This document shows positions 28,428 through 36,474 of a stretch of DNA of 39,425 bases, one piece after another. Made by a program: the position numbers and the translations under genes. The DNA lies in assembly GCA_017549805.1 (NCBI GenBank), contig JAFYNJ010000013.1, positions 1 through 39,425 of the forward strand, in the 5' to 3' direction. Every line of letters starts with the position of its first letter. Position 1 is the first letter of the stretch. Origin of the DNA: Bacteroidales bacterium (GTDB lineage Bacteria > Bacteroidota > Bacteroidia > Bacteroidales > F082). The notes beneath the pieces are model-generated. The model was not told where the DNA came from. It saw only the letters and a list, made by a program, of their open reading frames with translations, and made no database searches.

Positions 28428-28430
28428 CGG
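28403..28430 (-). other. First hairpin of the pyrBI leader
   Basis: On the minus strand CCGATGATGT and GTATCACCGG can pair with one mismatch and two G-U pairs around an A-rich loop. It covers the leader ORF start and could act as a pause hairpin or regulate leader translation. Weaker evidence than the terminator. Confidence 0.4.
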
Positions 28431-28433
28431 AAT

Positions 28434-28463
28434 GCAAATATAGGAATAACTTTCAAAAACAAA
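28434..28463 (-). promoter_or_regulatory. Promoter of the pyrBI operon
   Basis: On the minus strand TATATTTGC (28434-28442) is a perfect -7 element and TTTG (28460-28463) is the -33 box at a 17-base spacing. The start would be around 28427-28430, about 110 bases ahead of pyrB. Confidence 0.75.
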
Positions 28464-28484
28464 GCCTTTTTTTGAAAAAAAAAC

Positions 28485-29069
28485 TTATTGATATTTCATA
28501 ACATTGAAGGCAATACCCAAGTAGGCAGCGTGAGCAGTGCAAGTGGCATTGATCTCGAACCATTTCCAGGGCACCACTGTGAGACCGGCGCCATAGTTGA
28601 AGTCGTTGCGGTGCCAAGTAGCGTGGTATTTGTGGTAAATGGTGTGCGAGGAGTAATCGATCTCGGCACTATAGCCCTCGGTGTAGCCTGTGGTGACACG
28701 GCTCCAGCCAATCAAAGGAGTGATAAACACATAGTCTTTGTAGATCGGAATTTGGTAACCTACGTTAAGTGTTAAAGCGGAATGGTCATCCCAGTCGCCT
28801 TGGATGAGACGGCTGTCGAATCGGTGATCAGGGCTAACATAAACAAAATCGATGTAGCCACCGGCGATGGAGAAGCTTCCGCCTACGCCGATATCGGAAA
28901 AATCCCATGTGTCGGCGATACCAAGATCGCTAACGTTTCGGTAACCGACAAGACCTGTGTTAAGGCCGACAACGGCACGATCCATGTTTTCTGAAAAGTC
29001 AAACCATTGGGCTTGGGCGCTGATCGTCATCATGGAGAACAGCACTGCGATAATTGCTAATTTTTTCAT
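28485..29069 (-). CDS. Small outer-membrane beta-barrel protein
   Basis: A 194-residue protein with a signal peptide (MKKLAIIAVLFSMMTISAQA, cleaved about residue 20), then alternating strands with aromatic ends (GGSFSIAGGYIDFVYVSP, DYVFITPLIGWSRVTTGY, FEINATCTAHAAYLGIAFNV). This resembles eight-stranded OmpA/OmpX-like porin-fold proteins common in Bacteroidota. I do not recognise a specific family. The start is 11 bases after the patatin gene's stop, so the two are probably co-transcribed. The role may be structural in the outer membrane. Another option is a surface protein under the same control as the phospholipase. Confidence 0.65.
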   Translation of the reverse strand: MKKLAIIAVLFSMMTISAQAQWFDFSENMDRAVVGLNTGLVGYRNVSDLGIADTWDFSDIGVGGSFSIAGGYIDFVYVSPDHRFDSRLIQGDWDDHSALTLNVGYQIPIYKDYVFITPLIGWSRVTTGYTEGYSAEIDYSSHTIYHKYHATWHRNDFNYGAGLTVVPWKWFEINATCTAHAAYLGIAFNVMKYQ

Positions 29070-29080
29070 AATATTTATTT

Positions 29081-31360
29081 TTAGAATGTGTAACCGAATG
29101 AGAAATACAAACTAAACCGGTTTTGATAGATGTTGCTCCATTGAGCCGTCAGTGAAATGGGACCTAAAGGACTGTTGTAGGCGTATTTCAGCCCTGCGCC
29201 ATGGGCATAATCAATTCTAAGCAGGCCGTTGTACATGGCTGTCAAATAATGGTTTCCGAAAAGGTTGTAGCGTAAGTCGCAACGGGCAATGGTGAGGAGG
29301 GAGGGCACTGTGCCAAATGTTTCCAAGTATGGAATGCCAATGAAAGGCAGTTGATTCTCGAAATGGCGTCCCTGGATCTCTCCTCCACACCTGTTTCTTA
29401 GGTTGTAGAAAGAGGTCTCGTTCAGGAAATACCGGCCATATACCTGCGGAATGATGGTCAGTCGTCCGTTCTTGGGTGTCATGTAGTATTGAAGGGCAAA
29501 ACCGATATCGAAGTTGTTGTTGCCGCCATCCATGGGGTCCCAATAATAATGGGAGTTCAAATCGGCATAAAGTCCGCGTTTGGCAAAATAGTCGTCATCC
29601 AAGCAATCGTATTCGATGTCAACAAAAGGAGTGAGGAATCTGTTGGGTATAAACCAAATGGAATCCAAGAAACTGCCTTCCAAAGAAGCGTTGTCGAAGG
29701 TGGTGCTTGTGTATGAAACGCCCACGACGGTGCTCAAGTTAAGTAAATGGAACTGCGATATGTAGGCGCTCAACTTGTTTTGGCGATAGTGCAGGTTGAC
29801 CAAATTATTGTCTGTGACATCCAAAGCAGAAGTCCTGAAATGCTCGTTCCTGTAATCGTAGGCCAAGTTAAAATTGGCCAAGCCGGCGCGAGAGTACGTG
29901 TAAGTCAGATTCACTTTCGGGTTGTAACTCAGTTTTGCGCTGAGGCTGAGTTTTGATCCATTGAACCTTTTTTCGTTTAGGCCGACTTTGAGCAACAAGG
30001 CAGAGCCTTCTTCGGTGTCGTAACGAACGCCCAGACCAAAGAGGTGAGGTTTTGCATGCTTTACGTTGATACTTAGATCGTATGCATTGGAGAGCCGATC
30101 GTTTTTGTGGATGGAGTCGGACTCTTTGACGAGGTAGGTGATCTCATCGAAACAGCCTGTGCCTCGATAGATTTTCATGGCTTTGTCGATGTCATTTTCC
30201 AGATAACGGTTTTCCTCGCGAAGCCCGCTTTTACGAAGAAGCCAACGGCTTTCCTTTTCACTCACGTCATTGAAGTTGATGGAGCGGATTGTCACCGAAT
30301 CTACTGATAGGTTTTTGGCATGAGGTGCGTGGAGCATCTTCATGACGGGTTGTCCTGCCGAGGCATCCACTGCCTCTTTGATGGCTAATAGCTGGTCGTG
30401 GAACTCGCTGGCCCGCTTGTAGCCTCTGCCTACCAAAGTGTCAATGGCTTCAGGGGTGAAGCTGAGCATGCCGAAACCGCTGATGTCGGGTATGATGTGT
30501 ACATCGCACATGGAGCGGTTGTCCACCCTTTTGGCGCTCGTGCTCGTGATCACGAGTCTTGCAAACACTTGAGGTAGCGACTTCAGATCATGGATGGTGA
30601 CATCTTTGGTGGAGGTCACCTCGACCCCGATGATAATGTCGGCCCCCATCTCACGTAGGACATCGGCTGGGAAGTTGTTCACCAAACCGCCATCCACCAG
30701 CACTTTGTCGCCGATGACGACCGGGGAGAACAATCCGGGAATGGCCATGCTGGCTCGCATGGCGGTGGGTACGCTGCCACTGCGGAGCACTACCTCTTTG
30801 CCTGTGATCATATCGGTGGCCACACAGGCAAAGGGGATGGGCATGTCGTTGAAGTCCATTTCCTCTTGGTAACCAACGCACAAATCGTTGAATAGGTTGA
30901 TTAGCGCGCTGTTGTTGACGTATGAGCTTGGCAACTGACTGATGAAACTGGAGCTCGGGTCGTTGTCGAAGAAATTGTCCGAACTGAACGGCACCTGAAG
31001 TTGCATGGTGCTATTGCGTTCACGCACTTCTTTCGATGTCAAAGGCCTCTCGATTTTGTTGCCAATATACTGCGACCAATCCATACCTGCGATGAGTTGG
31101 GTAAGTTCCTCAGGCGAATAGCCCATGGCATAGAAGCCGCCGATGATGGAGCCCATGCTGGTGCCTGCCACAAAATCGACAGGGATCCCCATCTCTTCGA
31201 TGTATTTCAGTACACCGATATGCGATGCGCCTTTGGCACCTCCACCGCCCAACACCACACCTACCTTAAGACGGGATGAGTTGGCTTCGTTTTGGGCAGA
31301 CAGGGGCGCAAAGGCTGTCAAAACAAGGATCACAGCAAGAGTTAAGGATAGTCTTTTCAT
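29081..31360 (-). CDS. Patatin-like phospholipase with POTRA and outer-membrane barrel (type Vd-like)
   Basis: A 759-residue protein with a signal peptide (1-22), a patatin domain (about 31-240) and a middle segment that looks POTRA-like (about 320-400, SVTIRSINFNDVSEKESRWLLRKSGL). A C-terminal surface-antigen/Omp85-type barrel (about 430-759) ends in FSLYFSFGYTF. The Ser-Asp dyad is visible: oxyanion loop GGGGAKG (38-44), nucleophile Ser68 in GTSMG, and Asp223 in VDGG. Such proteins are the patatin branch of type V secretion (PlpD-like). In Bacteroidota the patatin domain is usually thought to remain attached to the barrel. The activity is hydrolysis of (phospho)lipid esters at or near the outer membrane. 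First gene of a two-gene operon. Confidence 0.9.
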   Translation of the reverse strand: MKRLSLTLAVILVLTAFAPLSAQNEANSSRLKVGVVLGGGGAKGASHIGVLKYIEEMGIPVDFVAGTSMGSIIGGFYAMGYSPEELTQLIAGMDWSQYIGNKIERPLTSKEVRERNSTMQLQVPFSSDNFFDNDPSSSFISQLPSSYVNNSALINLFNDLCVGYQEEMDFNDMPIPFACVATDMITGKEVVLRSGSVPTAMRASMAIPGLFSPVVIGDKVLVDGGLVNNFPADVLREMGADIIIGVEVTSTKDVTIHDLKSLPQVFARLVITSTSAKRVDNRSMCDVHIIPDISGFGMLSFTPEAIDTLVGRGYKRASEFHDQLLAIKEAVDASAGQPVMKMLHAPHAKNLSVDSVTIRSINFNDVSEKESRWLLRKSGLREENRYLENDIDKAMKIYRGTGCFDEITYLVKESDSIHKNDRLSNAYDLSINVKHAKPHLFGLGVRYDTEEGSALLLKVGLNEKRFNGSKLSLSAKLSYNPKVNLTYTYSRAGLANFNLAYDYRNEHFRTSALDVTDNNLVNLHYRQNKLSAYISQFHLLNLSTVVGVSYTSTTFDNASLEGSFLDSIWFIPNRFLTPFVDIEYDCLDDDYFAKRGLYADLNSHYYWDPMDGGNNNFDIGFALQYYMTPKNGRLTIIPQVYGRYFLNETSFYNLRNRCGGEIQGRHFENQLPFIGIPYLETFGTVPSLLTIARCDLRYNLFGNHYLTAMYNGLLRIDYAHGAGLKYAYNSPLGPISLTAQWSNIYQNRFSLYFSFGYTF

Positions 31361-31416
31361 AGTTCAACATTTATTTTGGCAAATCAACCCTTTGTCTTTC
31401 CAGCAGGTCTCCAATG

Positions 31417-31444
31417 GCAAAAGTAATGATTTTCTCTTTACAAA
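31417..31444 (-). promoter_or_regulatory. Promoter of the patatin operon
   Basis: On the minus strand TACTTTTGC (31417-31425) is a perfect -7 element. TTTG at 31441-31444 is 15 bases upstream, shorter than the usual 19-21. It gives a leader of about 50 bases. Confidence 0.6.
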
Positions 31445-31467
31445 AAAAGAATTAAACGTATCTTTGC
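31437..31467 (+). promoter_or_regulatory. Promoter of argS
   Basis: TATCTTTGC at 31459-31467 is a perfect -7 element, with TTTA at 31437-31440 as a partial -33 box (18-base spacing). It is divergent from, and overlaps, the patatin promoter, so the two compete for the same 50 bases. Confidence 0.65.
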
Positions 31468-31492
31468 ACCAAGAATACAAAATAGCGAAACT

Positions 31493-33304
31493 ATGCTCGA
31501 AGAAATCCTCAAACAGCTATTTATCAAGTCGTTCAAGACCCTTTACGGACAAGAGCCGCCCGCGCAGCAAGTCAATTTCCAGAAAACAAGGCCCGAATTC
31601 GAAGGCGACCTCACCGTGGTGGTCTTCCCCTTTGGAAAACTTGCAGGCCGCAACCCTGAACAACTGGCCAACGAGATGGGCGCCGAAATGATGAAGGAAT
31701 CCACCATGATTGCCAAGTTCAATGTGGTGAAGGGCTTCCTCAATATCCTGATTTCCGATGCCTTCTGGCTGGATTTCTTCCGGGAGAACCATTTGAAAGA
31801 GGACTATGGCCGCAAAGAAGTGTCGGGTAAACCGGTGGTGGTGGAGTATTCCTCGCCGAATACCAACAAACCTTTGCACTTGGGCCATATCCGCAACAAC
31901 CTGCTCGGCTGGAGCGTGTCCGAAATTCTGAAAGCCAATGGCAAGAATGTGGTGCGTGTCAATCTGGTCAACGACCGTGGCATCCACATCTGCAAGAGCA
32001 TGCTGGCCTGGAAGAAGTGGGGCAACGGCTGCACGCCAGAATCAACAGGGAAGAAGGGCGACCACCTGATTGGCGACTTCTACGTGCTCTTCGACAAGAA
32101 GTTCAAGGAAGAGCTCAAGACATTGTTGCCTGCCGACTACGCAACGCTGGACGAAAAGGCCCAAGAGGAAGCCAAAGCCAAGGCTGAAGCCCAATCCATC
32201 TTGATGCAGGAAGCCCGTGAGATGCTGCGCAAATGGGAGGCCAACGACCCTGAAGTGCGCCAGCTTTGGGAGATGATGAACCAATGGGTGTACGACGGCT
32301 TCGATGTCACCTACAAGCGTTTGGGGGTGAGCTTCGAGAAGATCTATTACGAGTCGCAGACTTATCTGTTAGGCAAGTCGCTGGTACAGGAAGGCCTCGA
32401 AAAGGGTGTGCTCTATCGCCGCGATGACAACTCCGTTTGGTGTGACCTCCGCGATGAGGGCTTGGACGAAAAACTGCTGCTCCGTCGCGATGGCACCTCG
32501 GTATATATGACCCAGGATCTCGGCACTGCACAGTTGCGTGTAGAGGAATACAACCCCGAGAAGCTGATCTATGTGGTGGGCAATGAGCAAATCTACCACT
32601 TCGATGTGTTGAAGCGCGTGTTGGTGCGTTTGGGCCGCGAGTGGGGCAAGGACATCGAACACCTTTCCTATGGCATGGTGGAGCTGCCCAACGGCAAGAT
32701 GAAATCCCGTGAAGGCACGGTGGTCGATGCCGACGATTTGATGGATGAGATGGTGGCCACGGCTAAAGGCGTCTCCGAGGAACTTGGCAAGGCCAAGGAC
32801 CTCTCACCCGAGGATGCCGACAAATTATATCACACCATCGGTTTGGGTGCCTTGAAGTACTTTATCTTGAAGGTGGATCCCAAGAAGACCATGCTCTTCA
32901 ATCCCGCCGAGTCCATCGACTTCAATGGCAACACCGGTCCCTTCGTGCAATACACCCACGCCCGTATCTGCTCGGTACTCCGCAAGGCTTCCGAACAGGG
33001 CATCCAGCTCGAAAACGAGGTGAGGGTTACTGACCTCCAACCCAAGGAAAAGGAGATTATCGTGATGATGTACGGCTGGCCGATGGTGCTCAACCAAGCC
33101 GCCGAGGGCCGTAGCCCCGCGATGATTGCCAACTTCATCTTCGACCTCGCCAAGGAGTTCAACCAGTTCTACCAGGAGTGCAGCATCCTCCGCGAGGAAG
33201 ATGCCAACCGCCGCATGTTCCGTCTGCAGATCTGCGCCATGGTGGCCGCTTTGCTGAGGAACGCCTCTGAACTCCTCGGTATCGGCATGCCGGAGAGAAT
33301 GTAG
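31493..33304 (+). CDS. argS: Arginyl-tRNA synthetase
   Basis: A 603-residue class I synthetase that charges tRNA-Arg. N-terminal ArgRS-specific domain (residues 1-110), ATP motif HLGH (129-132, in SSPNTNKPLHLGHIRNN), the second signature KMKSREG (402-408, the relaxed KMSKS of ArgRS), and the C-terminal anticodon-binding DALR-type domain ending in MCAMVAALLRNASELLGIGMPERM-like sequence. Length slightly over the E. coli enzyme (577). Own promoter. A dispersed repeat unit lies between its stop and rsmE. Confidence 0.97.
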   Translation: MLEEILKQLFIKSFKTLYGQEPPAQQVNFQKTRPEFEGDLTVVVFPFGKLAGRNPEQLANEMGAEMMKESTMIAKFNVVKGFLNILISDAFWLDFFRENHLKEDYGRKEVSGKPVVVEYSSPNTNKPLHLGHIRNNLLGWSVSEILKANGKNVVRVNLVNDRGIHICKSMLAWKKWGNGCTPESTGKKGDHLIGDFYVLFDKKFKEELKTLLPADYATLDEKAQEEAKAKAEAQSILMQEAREMLRKWEANDPEVRQLWEMMNQWVYDGFDVTYKRLGVSFEKIYYESQTYLLGKSLVQEGLEKGVLYRRDDNSVWCDLRDEGLDEKLLLRRDGTSVYMTQDLGTAQLRVEEYNPEKLIYVVGNEQIYHFDVLKRVLVRLGREWGKDIEHLSYGMVELPNGKMKSREGTVVDADDLMDEMVATAKGVSEELGKAKDLSPEDADKLYHTIGLGALKYFILKVDPKKTMLFNPAESIDFNGNTGPFVQYTHARICSVLRKASEQGIQLENEVRVTDLQPKEKEIIVMMYGWPMVLNQAAEGRSPAMIANFIFDLAKEFNQFYQECSILREEDANRRMFRLQICAMVAALLRNASELLGIGMPERM

Positions 33305-33308
33305 TTTT

Positions 33309-33336
33309 CGTCATTGCGAGCGTAGCGAAGCAATCT
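33309..33336. repeat. Dispersed CATTGCGAG..GAAGCAATC-type palindromic repeat
   Basis: The unit runs from CGTCATTGCGAG to GCGAAGCAATCT in the 45-base gap between argS and rsmE and can fold with arms ATTGC/GCAAT. Very similar repeats recur in intergenic regions of Bacteroidota and other phyla. Only one copy lies in this window. Confidence 0.6.
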
Positions 33337-33349
33337 AACTTGACCCGTT

Positions 33350-34057
33350 ATGAACGTCTTTTATCTCAAAGCCGCCTCCGAAGGCCTCAACACCCTTCCC
33401 GAAGAGGAATCCAAACACTGCGTGAAAGTGCTGCGGATGACCGAAGGGGAGACCTTTTGCGTGACCGATGGGGAAGGCTTCCTATATGACGCGGAGTTGG
33501 TGGGAGCCCTGCCGAAACGGGCGACCGTCAACTTGACGAACAAACACCAGGGCTATGACCACTGGGGCTTCAAGTTAGAGATCGCCATCGCCCCGACCAA
33601 ACTCAACGAACGCACGGAGTGGTTCCTCGAGAAGGCCACGGAAATCGGCATCGACCGCGTGAGGCTGTTCACTTCTTATCATTCGGAACGCCGCGCCGCC
33701 AATGTGGAGCGCTTCCAAAAGGTGATGGTGGCTGCCATGAAACAAAGCATCAAATCAAGATTGCCGCAGGTTGACGATCTGGTGCCGTTTGAGAAACTGG
33801 TGAAACAACCTTTCGAAGGCCAGAAGTTCATCGCTTGGATCGACGATGATGTGAAGGATTGTCTCTGCAATCTATATCATAAAGGTGAAAACGCCTTGGT
33901 GCTGATTGGTCCGGAAGGGGACTTCAGTCCCGAGGAAGTGACCCTGGCCAAAGAGAACGGCTTTGTGCCTTGCAGCCTTGGTGATGCCCGACTGAGAACG
34001 GAAACGGCGGCACTGGTGGCCTGCCACACCATCCAACTCATCAATCAGATGCAATGA
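33350..34057 (+). CDS. rsmE: 16S rRNA (uracil-1498-N3)-methyltransferase RsmE
   Basis: A 235-residue SPOUT-family enzyme. N-terminal PUA-like domain (HCVKVLRMTEGETFCVTDGEGFLYDAEL) and a C-terminal knotted SPOUT domain with the family motifs EKATEIGIDRVRLF, SERRA, GPEGDFSPEE (from Gly187) and LGDARLRTETAAL. It methylates U1498 in the 30S decoding region using S-adenosylmethionine. The next gene starts at 34054, overlapping the rsmE stop (ATGA), so the two are translationally coupled. Confidence 0.95.
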   Translation: MNVFYLKAASEGLNTLPEEESKHCVKVLRMTEGETFCVTDGEGFLYDAELVGALPKRATVNLTNKHQGYDHWGFKLEIAIAPTKLNERTEWFLEKATEIGIDRVRLFTSYHSERRAANVERFQKVMVAAMKQSIKSRLPQVDDLVPFEKLVKQPFEGQKFIAWIDDDVKDCLCNLYHKGENALVLIGPEGDFSPEEVTLAKENGFVPCSLGDARLRTETAALVACHTIQLINQMQ

Positions 34058-34701
34058 AAAAGCTATTGGTTATAGTGCTGTTGCTCGCAAGTTGCTTTGC
34101 CCAGGCCCAGCAACTCAACATCGCCTTGCTGAAATACCGAGGCGGTGGCGACTGGTATGGTAACCCGACTTCCTTGCCCAATCTGGTGCGTTTTTGCAAT
34201 CAGGAGATTGGTACGGATATCAACCCTGATGTGCCTACGGTGGAACCTTCCAGTCCTGACATTTTCAATTATCCATACGTTTATATGACGGGTCACGGCA
34301 ATGTGGTGTTCGACGCCGTGGAGGCGCAAAACCTCCGTAATTACATGTTAGCAGGCGGTTTTCTGCATATCGACGACAACTACGGCATCCGCCAATACAT
34401 CGAGCCCCAGATGAAAAAGGTGTTTCCCGAACTGGATTTTGTGGAGCTGCCTTATTCGCATGACATTTTCAAGAAGCCTTATCCTTTTCCCAACGGCCTC
34501 CCCAAGATCCATGAGCATGACAACAAGCCACCCCAGCTATTTGCCTTGATTTATGAAGGACGCATCGTGTGCATCTTTACCTACGAGTGCGACCTCGGCG
34601 ACGGCTGGGAGGACCAACGGGTGCACCACGATTCGCAAGAAACCAGAGAAAAGGCTTTACGGATGGGAGCGAATATCCTGAGATACGTATTTGAGAATTG
34701 A
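34054..34701 (+). CDS. DUF4159 domain protein
   Basis: A 215-residue exported protein with a signal peptide (MKKLLVIVLLLASCFAQAQ). The DUF4159 domain is recognised by LNIALLKYRGGGDWYGNPTSLPNLVRFC, PYVYMTGHGNVVF, LAGGFLHIDDNYG and DLGDGWED. The fold is related to class I glutamine-amidotransferase/flavodoxin-like domains, but a catalytic Cys is not visible and the function is unknown. Periplasmic location is predicted. An ATGA overlap with rsmE implies co-translation. Downstream it converges with recN across an 84-base palindrome-rich gap, with no conventional T-run terminator. Confidence 0.88.
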   Translation: MKKLLVIVLLLASCFAQAQQLNIALLKYRGGGDWYGNPTSLPNLVRFCNQEIGTDINPDVPTVEPSSPDIFNYPYVYMTGHGNVVFDAVEAQNLRNYMLAGGFLHIDDNYGIRQYIEPQMKKVFPELDFVELPYSHDIFKKPYPFPNGLPKIHEHDNKPPQLFALIYEGRIVCIFTYECDLGDGWEDQRVHHDSQETREKALRMGANILRYVFEN

Positions 34702-34733
34702 GAGGCGGTTGTCCGTGAAAACAAATTGAAAAT

Positions 34734-34811
34734 CATCCGCCTTTGGCGGATGACAGCTCTATAGAAAACGGATTTTTCTATAGAGCTAGCATCCCCGAAG
34801 GGGATGCGGAT
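34734..34811. repeat. Compound palindromic element at the 3' end of recN
   Basis: Three adjacent perfect hairpins: CATCCGCC-TTT-GGCGGATG (34734-34752), a 14-bp stem AGCTCTATAGAAAA with its complement TTTTCTATAGAGCT (34755-34787), and GCATCCCC-GAA-GGGGATGC (34789-34807). The outer ends ATCCGC and GCGGAT are themselves inverted. It occupies the gap between convergent genes and runs into recN, providing its stop codon and last codons. Confidence 0.75.
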
Positions 34812-36462
34812 CCAATAACACCTCAGCTGCTTTGACCGCCTCTGGTGTGACCTTGTCGTTGCTGAGCATCTTGGCAATCTCGGTAACGCGTTCCTCCGAC
34901 TTCAAGAGGCGGATGTGCGACTGCGTGCGGACGCCTTCGTTGTCCTTGTAGATGAAGAAATGATGCGTCGCCTTGCTGGCCACCTGGGGCAGGTGGGTGA
35001 TGGCGATAAGCTGCAAGGCAGTGCCCATCTGCTGCAAGATGCTGCCGATCTTGGCGGCCACCTCGCCCGAAACGCCGGCGTCGATCTCATCGAAGATGAG
35101 GGTGGGGATGTAGTTGTGCTGCGACACCACGCTCTTGACGGAGAGCATCAATCGGGAGAGTTCGCCGCCCGAAGCCACCTTGCTAAGGTCGGCCACTTCG
35201 ATACCTTTGTTGGCGGAGAACAGGAAACGCACTTGGTCCAGACCGTTGGAGCCAAACGCTTTCAAGGGCTCCAAGACAACTTGGAACACGGCATGCGGCA
35301 TGGCCAGCTGCTTGGCGAGGTCGGTCACCTGCTTGCTGAAGGTCTTGGAGGCTTTTTCGCGTTGGGCATGAAGCTTCGAAGCCAGCTGTTGCAGCAACTT
35401 GGTCTGGTCGTTCAAGGCTTTCTCGGCTTTTTCAATCTCCTGGTCGATGTTCTCAAAGGCGTTCACCTTGGCTTCAAGCTCGTCACGAAGCTGGATCAAT
35501 GCGTCGAATTCCTTGGCGTGATGCTTCATCATCAGCCGGTTGAGCAGGTCGTAGCGCTCTTGCAATTCCTGTAGCTGCCCTTCGTCGAACTGGGCGTCAT
35601 TGCCGAGCCGATCCAGGTCGTAGGCGATGTCTTTCAACTCCACCTGGGCGCTTTCGATGCGTTGCTTCAACTCCTCCAAATTGGGAACAAGTTGTTCGAG
35701 TCGATGGAGCAGCGACGACAGTTCGTTGAGCTGAGGCAGGATGGCCGTCTCGGAGCTTTCCAGCAGACCGTTGGCACTGAACAGTAGCGACTTGATCTCC
35801 TCGGCATTTTCCATCACATTCAAGCTTTGCTCGATCTCGGCATATTCGCCTTCCTTGAGCTGGGCTTTTCTAAGCTCGTCAAGTTGGAATTTGAGGTAGT
35901 CGTTCTCGCTGAGGTTCTTCTCCGCCATGGCTTGGAGTTCCTTCAGCTGTCGGCCGAGTGCATTATATTGGGTAAATGCCGTTTTGTATTCGGCAAGCAA
36001 TGCGTTGTTTTGGGCAATCTCATCCAGGAGGTGGAGCTGGAAATCGGTATCGGTCAGCAGCAAGGAGTCGTGTTGCGAGTGGATGTCAACCAGCTGGTTG
36101 CCGATTTCCTTCAAGGTTTGCAACGATACCGGCGTGTCGTTGATGAAGGCACGCGATTTCTTTTGCGGGTTCAGCTCCCTGCGGATGATGCATTCCGTGG
36201 GGTCGAAGTCCAGGTCGTTCGCTTCGAAGGCGGTTTTCAGCTGGTCGTTGCCAAAGGAAAACACTGCTTCCACGATGCATTTCTGGTCCTTGTCGAACAG
36301 CACTCCCGTATCGGCGCGGTCGCCCAGCACGAAGCCAAGGGCGCCCAGGAGGATGGACTTTCCCGCGCCAGTTTCACCGGTAATGACGCTGAATCCATCG
36401 GTGAAATCGATGGACAGGTCTTCGATGAGGGCGTAGTTTTGGATATGGAGGTGCTGCAGCAT
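34786..36462 (-). CDS. recN: DNA repair protein RecN
   Basis: A 558-residue SMC-like ATPase. Walker A is GETGAGKS (residues 29-36), a central coiled coil occupies about 150-370, and Walker B and the signature lie near the C-terminus (LIFDEIDAGVSGEVA, ASGGELSRLMLSVKS). It acts early in double-strand break repair. Last gene of bamD-rpoZ-DUF4835-recN, 12 bases after DUF4835. The C-terminal tail DPHPLRGC and the stop codon are encoded by palindromic repeat sequence, which suggests the natural end was near EVLL and was replaced by the repeat. Confidence 0.95.
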   Translation of the reverse strand: MLQHLHIQNYALIEDLSIDFTDGFSVITGETGAGKSILLGALGFVLGDRADTGVLFDKDQKCIVEAVFSFGNDQLKTAFEANDLDFDPTECIIRRELNPQKKSRAFINDTPVSLQTLKEIGNQLVDIHSQHDSLLLTDTDFQLHLLDEIAQNNALLAEYKTAFTQYNALGRQLKELQAMAEKNLSENDYLKFQLDELRKAQLKEGEYAEIEQSLNVMENAEEIKSLLFSANGLLESSETAILPQLNELSSLLHRLEQLVPNLEELKQRIESAQVELKDIAYDLDRLGNDAQFDEGQLQELQERYDLLNRLMMKHHAKEFDALIQLRDELEAKVNAFENIDQEIEKAEKALNDQTKLLQQLASKLHAQREKASKTFSKQVTDLAKQLAMPHAVFQVVLEPLKAFGSNGLDQVRFLFSANKGIEVADLSKVASGGELSRLMLSVKSVVSQHNYIPTLIFDEIDAGVSGEVAAKIGSILQQMGTALQLIAITHLPQVASKATHHFFIYKDNEGVRTQSHIRLLKSEERVTEIAKMLSNDKVTPEAVKAAEVLLDPHPLRGC

Positions 36463-36474
36463 GGCTGGAAGGGA

